A stretch of 64,000 nt of DNA from Portulaca oleracea (lineage: Eukaryota; Streptophyta; Magnoliopsida; Caryophyllales; Portulacaceae), in the NCBI GenBank assembly GCA_029582165.1, contig CM055868.1, positions 13,374,001 through 13,438,000 on the forward strand. The letters run 5' to 3'. The position numbers and the translations under genes are program-made. A model generated the notes under the pieces. That model was not told where the DNA came from and searched no databases. It was given only the letters and a program-made list of their open reading frames with translations. Below are positions 58,596-64,000 of this stretch, one piece after another (position 1 is the stretch's first letter; each line of letters opens with the position of its first letter).

Positions 58596-58678
58596 TACTT
58601 AGAGTAATAACGAGAAATTTTAATTTTAGAATAGGAAAAAAGACTCAAGAAAAAACATTTGCTTTAAAGTTCCATTAG

Positions 58679-58742
58679 CGAAGAAGAAGAAGAAGAAGAA
58701 GAAGAAGAAGAAGAAGAAGAAGAAGAAGAAGAAGAAGAAGAA
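58679..58742. repeat. (GAA)n microsatellite
   Basis: About 21 uninterrupted AAG/GAA units inside the TIR element, expanded from the short AAGAAGAAG loop seen in copy 1. Confidence 0.95.
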
Positions 58743-59145
58743 GGGTGTTTTAGTCAATTAACAAAATTGATGGCTGGAAAACACCTAATAATTCCCAACC
58801 CATAAATTAATGGTACCTCGAAATGAATTTTGAAAAGTTGCGGTACCGAAAAATAGTTTACCCAAATATTGAAGTACCTCCGAGTAACTTTTTTTAAAAA
58901 ATATACTAATGACAAATATTTTTCCTCCACCCCATAATTGAACCTTGGTGAGGAGCATGAAAAATAAAAATTGTTACCACTTAACTTATACTTCTTATTT
59001 ATACCATTGTTACATAGAAAAATAATATTTTATCAACAATTTTCAAAGAGGTAATATTAATCTATATACTACACACACATTAATGATAGATATACAAATA
59101 AAAAAACAGTTATTTAGCAAATATATATAGTTTCGAACCTATTTG

Positions 59146-59149
<4 letters not shown>

Positions 59150-59206
<57 letters not shown>
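59150..59206. repeat. (TA)n microsatellite
   Basis: Pure TA run adjoining the SINE-like insert. The YIYIYI tail of the minus ORF here is an artefact. Confidence 0.95.
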
Positions 59207-59210
<4 letters not shown>

Positions 59211-59345
59211 GCAATACCCTTGCCTTGAGGGCCCCGCCAGCTCCCCCTTTCACTGACGAGGAGTTCATTCCGCCTAACTCAGCGGCAGGGCGAGGAGATG
59301 AGGCCAGAGGGAACGAACCCTTGACCACGCGACCAAGCTGCATCT
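59207..59345 (-). mobile_element. tRNA-derived SINE, Au-like
   Basis: GC-rich island in AT-rich DNA. Minus strand reads GCAGCTTGGTCGCG (A-box-like), then GGGTTCGTTCCC (B-box-like), and ends GGGGGAGCT...GGGTATTGCC-TTTATATA, similar to the Au SINE 3' end. It is absent from the matching position of duplication copy B (about 63290), confirming an insertion. The A-B spacing is shorter than usual. The terminal AAGGCAA...TTGCCTT forms a hairpin before the (TA)n tail. Confidence 0.5.
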
Positions 59346-60255
59346 CCCCCTACCAATTGATTTTTTCTCTCTCTAATTAATGATCACAAAAAAGAAAATT
59401 GCAAGTTATGTATATATTTTTTAGTTAGTATATTTTTTTTAAAATTAGTATTAAAATATATTTTTAGTACAAAAATATATGAATATGAGTATAACTTTTT
59501 CCATTGGTATTAATTATTAAATAAATATTATTATTATTATTATTATTATTATAATTTAGTCGTAAAAATAATTTTAAATAAACTACTAAAAACTAAATTG
59601 TACATCACACTTGGTCATAAAGAGTTAGTTATTAATTAATTAACAGACAATAGTAGAAGTTTGCAAAACTGCCCCGTTGGCCACCCATTTTTAATTAAAT
59701 AAGCAATTAAACTGAAGTTTAATTTTAAATTCTCCAGGTGAACAAGCTAATGAGATTAATTAATGTTAATGCTAATTCATCAGTAATTGATAAGAAAATT
59801 GAAAAAAATTATTGAACGAATACAAAGATGTACCATTTTCGGTCCTCCACAATCTTACTACGTAATTAAACTAGAGATAGTGACTAAAAAATTGAACGTG
59901 CCAATGTGTTTTGCCTTGTTAATGCTGACTTTTTGTGTGTTACCCATTTGATAAAGGCATCTTTGAAGGTTCCACTAGAATATGTTAGAAAATTAATTGT
60001 AACAAAAATTAAGGGATGAAAAGGAGAAGAAAAAGCATCAAAGAAAAGGTCATATGCTTTTTAGTTTACTTCTTTTTTCATTGTTTGTTCAGAGCTCTCC
60101 AAAACAAAATGGACTAGTCTTATTATCTTAAGTATACGTTGTACTCTTTTTGCTAATTAGAAAAGAATGTTTGTTGTGAGTTTTTGTTGAACAACTCAAC
60201 AATTGTTATTATCCTCTTTTGAACCATACCTAGGGTGTCTCCATTTCCCTTTTAC

Positions 60256-60640
60256 TTTTATATCTCCCTTTCTATAGCCTTCTCCTCAAAATACATTTCT
60301 TCTTGCTTTGTCTTCTTTGTTTCTCTCCAATTTTGAAACATCATCATCCCAAGTCCTACTCTTAAACCCAAAACCCAAGAAGATGAGATTTTTGTTGTTT
60401 GGCATGGCCATGAGTGGTGGATGTTGATGATCATGGTTAAGATTTTGTGTCTAAGCTCCTCATTTGCCTTTCTGCTTAGTTTTTTTGCCGCCGTGGTCGT
60501 CTCTTCAATCTTCTCTTTGTTGATGCCATCGACTGTTTGACGAAATGCTAATCTGATCGTCCCACGATACAAGCCTGCATGCTAACACCTGAGCTTTTGT
60601 TGAGAGCTCAACCATCTGTTCTCCTTCTTGGTAAGGTTTT
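60256..60640 (+). other. Candidate host gene 5' end (promoter, 5' UTR/exon 1, splice donor)
   Basis: TTTTATATCTCCC (about 60256), then a pyrimidine-rich leader, AAGAAGATG, two overlapping short ORFs, and a donor-like CTTCTTG/GTAAGG at about 60632. 60384-60428 encodes MRFLLFGMAMSGGC. 60421-60540 encodes a 39-residue, strongly hydrophobic peptide (MVKILCLSSSFAFLLSFFAA) like a signal anchor or conserved upstream ORF. No further exon is seen before duplication copy B begins at 61283, so this gene copy is either truncated by the duplication or has a non-coding first exon. The minus ORF over the same bases is not supported. Confidence 0.35.
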
Positions 60641-61282
60641 TTCTCGTTTAATTTTCATTTTGTAGACCGTAAGACATGTTGTCGTCACATTTTGCTTCTC
60701 TTTTTCATCTGTAGTTGATTGAGGTATATTTGAGAAGAATTGGATTTTGATATTTCTAAACGTGTTTAATAGTCTTTTTAGAGTGATAATTCAATTTAGT
60801 TTATGCAAATTAGAATTCCCTTCGAGATCATATCCAACTACTAAAGTATACTATTTTCTACCTACGGTGAATTTGGATTGGGTAATTAGGTAATAGGATT
60901 ATGGTCAATTGTGTAATTCAATATTGATGACAGTTCAAGAAAGATCATTTAGAACCAACACTCTTGTGGGAGTAACTGAACCTTTTTTTAAAGAGAAAAC
61001 TACAATTATTCACGTATGCAACTATTAGAGATAAAGAGAAAGACTAATGAAAAAAAAAAGTTCGGAGTTGACTTGTCCTGTATTATTTAGTATTGAATCC
61101 TTGTTCATAACTTCAAAATAAAGGTTATTGAACGGTTTAGTGAGCCTCCAGGTTATTGAACGGTTTAGTGCCTAAGTTGGGGCATCAAATATCCGCAATG
61201 ATTCTTTTACAAAAGAATTATCCTAACACGTACAAGAGATTAAAAGTTGAGATACGATGCATGTGAATCCATGGCGCTTTAT
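60641..61282. other. Intergenic or intron-like DNA with a small tandem duplication
   Basis: GGTTATTGAACGGTTTAG occurs at 61124 and 61152, a recent 28-base tandem duplication. No ORF. Confidence 0.5.
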
Positions 61283-62375
61283 TGATTAGGACTATAAAAT
61301 TTTGAGAAGCCCATGCATGACATTTTTCTTTGTAAAATGGTAGGGACGTACTTTAGATACAGGTGCAGGACAATGGTATAGTACACTCATGGATAATAGT
61401 ACAACTTAATGACTAATAAACTAATTCGCACGTCCTAATACAACTTATCCAGAAATGTTGAATACTAAATCGAATACCGATACACTTTATAAAGAACTTC
61501 ATAGTCTTTTTGACAATTGTGCGGTCTAAATTCATTTATAATAAAATCCTAAGAATTTCATTTCAAAATTTGTGGACATCGCCGCAAGCTTAGAAGCAGG
61601 TTGGTAAATAGGCCATTTCGGTTTTGGTAGGATAAAATTTGGTTCGAAGTTCAATTTGAATTTTTAACTTGTTTTTTGGTTTTTCCAAATAAATTTGTAA
61701 ATTTGGTAAAACTTAAGTTAGATTGTGTTAGCTAGGAATAGGATAGCTCATTTCCCTATGAAAAGTGGTCAAGTTACCGGAGTTGACCATATTTTCATAT
61801 GTTGGACAACCTTTAGTAATGGGCAAAAAAGTCTATAAGGAGCTCCCCAATTTCCCATTCAACTCCTGAAAAATTTTCCTTAGGAAAGGGTTTAGGAAAC
61901 TTCAAACTTTTTAATGGTGAAGGGTGAGAAATTAGATTGTGAAAAAATTTCCAAAATATCCCTAAAAATCATATAAAGACTAAATAAATTACAATAAATG
62001 CATAAAAGCAATTTGGACATTTTAATGATTTTTTGTGTGAAAGTTACATTTTGAACTAAACACTGTAAAAACTTACCTACATACTTTCTCAAAAATTTAG
62101 AATTTAAACCAAATAGTAAAAATTATATTTTTCCCCAAATTTTTTTTCCTAGGGTAAAACTTCCCAAGGTTATTGTACATACTAGCTCTTATGCTGTAAA
62201 TGGCCTCAAAAAGTTACGGGCTAAACTTTTCTGCAAAAATGTTGAGCCGCGCATGACCCATAACAATAAGACGTTGTCAATTTTCTTATTTGAATTTAGA
62301 TTATTTTGAAAATTCTTAACTGTAAAATATAATATCCAGTTGTCAACTCTTAATTATTATTATAATTATTATTAT

Positions 62376-62408
<33 letters not shown>

Positions 62409-62638
62409 GTAGGTAGCTTAATATTGAATTATCTTTCAGAATGTTCCAATCAATTCTTAATAGAGTTTACATGCATTTTCTTAGTTAATATAATATACAC
62501 AAAACTCAACGACGGAGGATCAGAGCATGTTCCAAAATCTAAATATAAATTGTCTTAATCCATATTGTAGCGGGTAATGCCAGGTAAATGCGAGCTTACA
62601 CTAACATTACTCAAACAAATTTTTCAACACATTATCTC

Positions 62639-62682
<44 letters not shown>

Positions 62683-62869
62683 GAATCGATCACATAAGCA
62701 TGGACCTTATATGAGCATGTGAGCATCAAAGCATTTCTGGCGGACATCAAGTATTATTTTCATGGACATCAAATATGAATGTTGGACATCAAGTTGGATA
62801 TTTGATGTCCGCCAGAAATGTTTTGATACTCACATGCTCATATAAGGTCCATGCTCATATGATTTTTAT

Positions 62870-62931
<62 letters not shown>

Positions 62932-64000
62932 TTAAACCACATAAAGGAAGTCCATAACAAAATGGTAAAATTCGAGATGTTTTGTTGCTCCTAAACTACT
63001 TTTAAATCTAAGTAATTAATATTAATTTAAAAAATATTTTAATGAAAAATATTTTACTTTCATCTATATTTGAATCTTGGTGGGGAACATGGAAATAACA
63101 GTGGTTACTATTCCTTTGTCTTACCATTGTTACATACAAAATAATATTTCATTTATAATTTTTAAAGTGGTATTATTATTAATTTAATATATGTACTATA
63201 CGAGAATTAATAATATATAAATAAATAAATAAATTTTATTACATTTATCTGTAGCAAATATAGTTTCCAACCTATTTCTACTTATATATAATATAAACTT
63301 GTTTAATTTTTTTTTTCTATAATTAATAATCACAATAAAGGAAATTGCAAGCTATCTATATATATTTTTAAGTTAGTATATTTTATGAATCATATAATTC
63401 AAATTAGTATTATTATATATTTGGAGTACAAAAATTTATGAATAATGATAATACAACTTTTTCCACTATTATTAATTACTGAATAAATATAGATATAATT
63501 CATAAATTTTAGTCCTACAAAATTTTCATATTAAGTAATAAAAACTAATTTTAGATCATGTTGATTATAAAAAGCTAGTTATCAATTAAAAAATAATACT
63601 AGAACTTTGCAAAACTGGCACATTCGTCGCTGTTTTTAATTAAATAAGCAATTAAACTAAAGTTTGGTTCTAAATTGTCCCGGTGCACCCTTTAATCATA
63701 TTAATAAAAGTATGTTAATACTAATTTCATAAGTGTTTGATTACTCATCTAATGAAAATTGAAAATTATTCAATGAAAACAAAAATGTACAAATTCCCAA
63801 CTTGATGGTCCACAATGTTATATATTATGTAATTAAGCTAGAGACAGAGACTAAAAAATTGAATGTGCCAATGTGTTTTGCATTGTTAGTGCTGACTTTT
63901 TATGTGTTACCAATTTGATAAGAGCATCTTTGACAATTCCACGACATTATGCAAAATTAATTGTAACACAAATTAAGGGATGAAAAGAGAAGAAAAGGCA
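61283..64000. repeat. Segmental duplication, copy B (continues past the window)
   Basis: Collinear with 54806-60060 up to the last bases of the window (AAATTAAGGGATGAAAAG), about 220 bases short of where copy A has its gene promoter. It lacks the TIR element and SINE of copy A, so it shows the empty sites. It includes (TTA/AAT)n at 62355-62407. Confidence 0.8.
62644..62927. mobile_element. Foldback element nested in a (TA)n tract, small form
   Basis: (AT)n, then 62681-62867, then (AT)n. The left arm GGGAATCGATCACATAAGCATGG...GAGCATGTGAGCATCAAAGCATTTC is complemented by the right arm GAAATGTTTTGATACTCACATGCTCATATAAGGTCCATGC. The centre holds TGGACATCAA words in both orientations. Same genomic site as the large form in copy A. 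Confidence 0.75.

Larger units (their letters stand above)
57790..58890. mobile_element. TIR element of the TTACTCGGAGGTACC family, copy 3, with captured sequence
   Basis: Ends TTACTAGGAGATATCC and GTACCTCCGAGTAA, and inner arms GGTACCCTAACTTTTCAAAA and complement, are shared with the MITEs at 6962 and 11563. The interior is about 700 bases of higher-GC unique sequence (58060-58620) instead of a short loop. Copy B of the segmental duplication has no element at the matching site (about 63030), so it arrived after the duplication. TAAAAAAT flanks both sides and may be the target duplication, but AT-richness makes that uncertain. Confidence 0.7.
54806..60060. repeat. Segmental duplication, copy A
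   Basis: Blocks of this interval match 61283-64000 in order at roughly 75-85% identity. Examples are GACTATAAAATTTT, AAATTTGGTTCGAAGTTCAATTT, GACGGAGGATCAGAGCAT, the (AT)n tract, GGTAAAATT-GAG, and finally AAATTAAGGGATGAAAAG. Copy A is longer because it has gained a 1.36-kb foldback (56265-57620), a 1.1-kb TIR element (57790-58890) and a SINE-like insert (59207-59345). The block lies upstream of a candidate gene start at about 60256, so it appears to be duplicated promoter sequence. Confidence 0.8.

Noticed and set aside
59207..59345. A functional tRNA gene
   Set aside because: A- and B-box-like words are present, but their spacing is too short and no cloverleaf closes; an Au-like SINE fits better.
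60258..60572. 104-residue minus-strand ORF
   Set aside because: The plus strand here shows promoter, leader and donor features; the minus ORF is low-complexity charged sequence opposite a pyrimidine-rich leader.

Overview
This is a repeat-dominated stretch of a nuclear plant genome, most likely a eudicot. The evidence is AT-rich non-coding DNA, plant-type LTR retrotransposons of both superfamilies, CACTA, Mutator-like, Helitron and SINE-like elements, (TA)n tracts, GT-AG introns and a plant mobile domain gene. I cannot name the species. There are no prokaryotic features. Only three places look like host-gene sequence: a small basic ORF with its own TATA box (6443-6745, minus), one coding exon of an unrecognised gene (51653-52307, minus), and a gene 5' end (about 60256-60640, plus).

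Layout. 1-6440: a dead copia fragment, palindrome-rich MITEs, an 86-bp tandem array split by a CACTA foldback MITE with a 3-bp target duplication, a 1.1-kb Mutator-like TIR element with a 9-bp target duplication, and an LTR-like segment. 6440-14960: the small gene, more MITEs, a truncated second copy of the Mutator-like element, an old minus-strand gypsy gag-protease fragment with an LTR, and a degraded plus-strand coding remnant.

14965-41241 is a nested pair. A dead minus-strand Ty3/gypsy element of CRM-like type (LTRs 14965-15842 and 20599-20761 plus 40512-41241, target duplication AGAAG) was hit inside its own 5' LTR by a 19.7-kb Ty3/gypsy element of the Tat (Ogre/Retand-like) group (20762-40506, target duplication GAAAC). 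The Tat element has a gag ORF and a long pol with protease, RT, RNase H, a second RNase H and integrase. Between pol and the 3' LTR it carries two antisense gene cassettes, at least partly intron-bearing: one resembling the plant DUF7745 type (31719-33155) and one encoding a plant mobile domain (33948-36954). Its LTRs and spacers, but not its genes, are filled with copies of a dyad motif, ATCCGCGCGGAT, whose flanking arms vary together.

41242-54800: Helitron sequences, (TA)n tracts, a 4.9-kb copia element (46246-51172, TSD GATCA) with a multiply broken polyprotein, and the host exon at 51653-52307. 54800-64000: a diverged segmental duplication (54806-60060 versus 61283-64000). At the same (TA)n site its two copies hold different members of a TA-nested foldback family, one with a regular 22-bp degenerate array. 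Copy A also contains a TIR element with captured unique sequence and an Au-like SINE, and ends in the first exon of a gene whose intact paralogue may lie just right of the window.

The strongest leads are the covarying palindromes in the Tat element, the same style of family-specific palindrome in the other LTRs here, the antisense cassettes with an RG-rich tract and a possible SUMO-interacting motif, and the 22-bp array.
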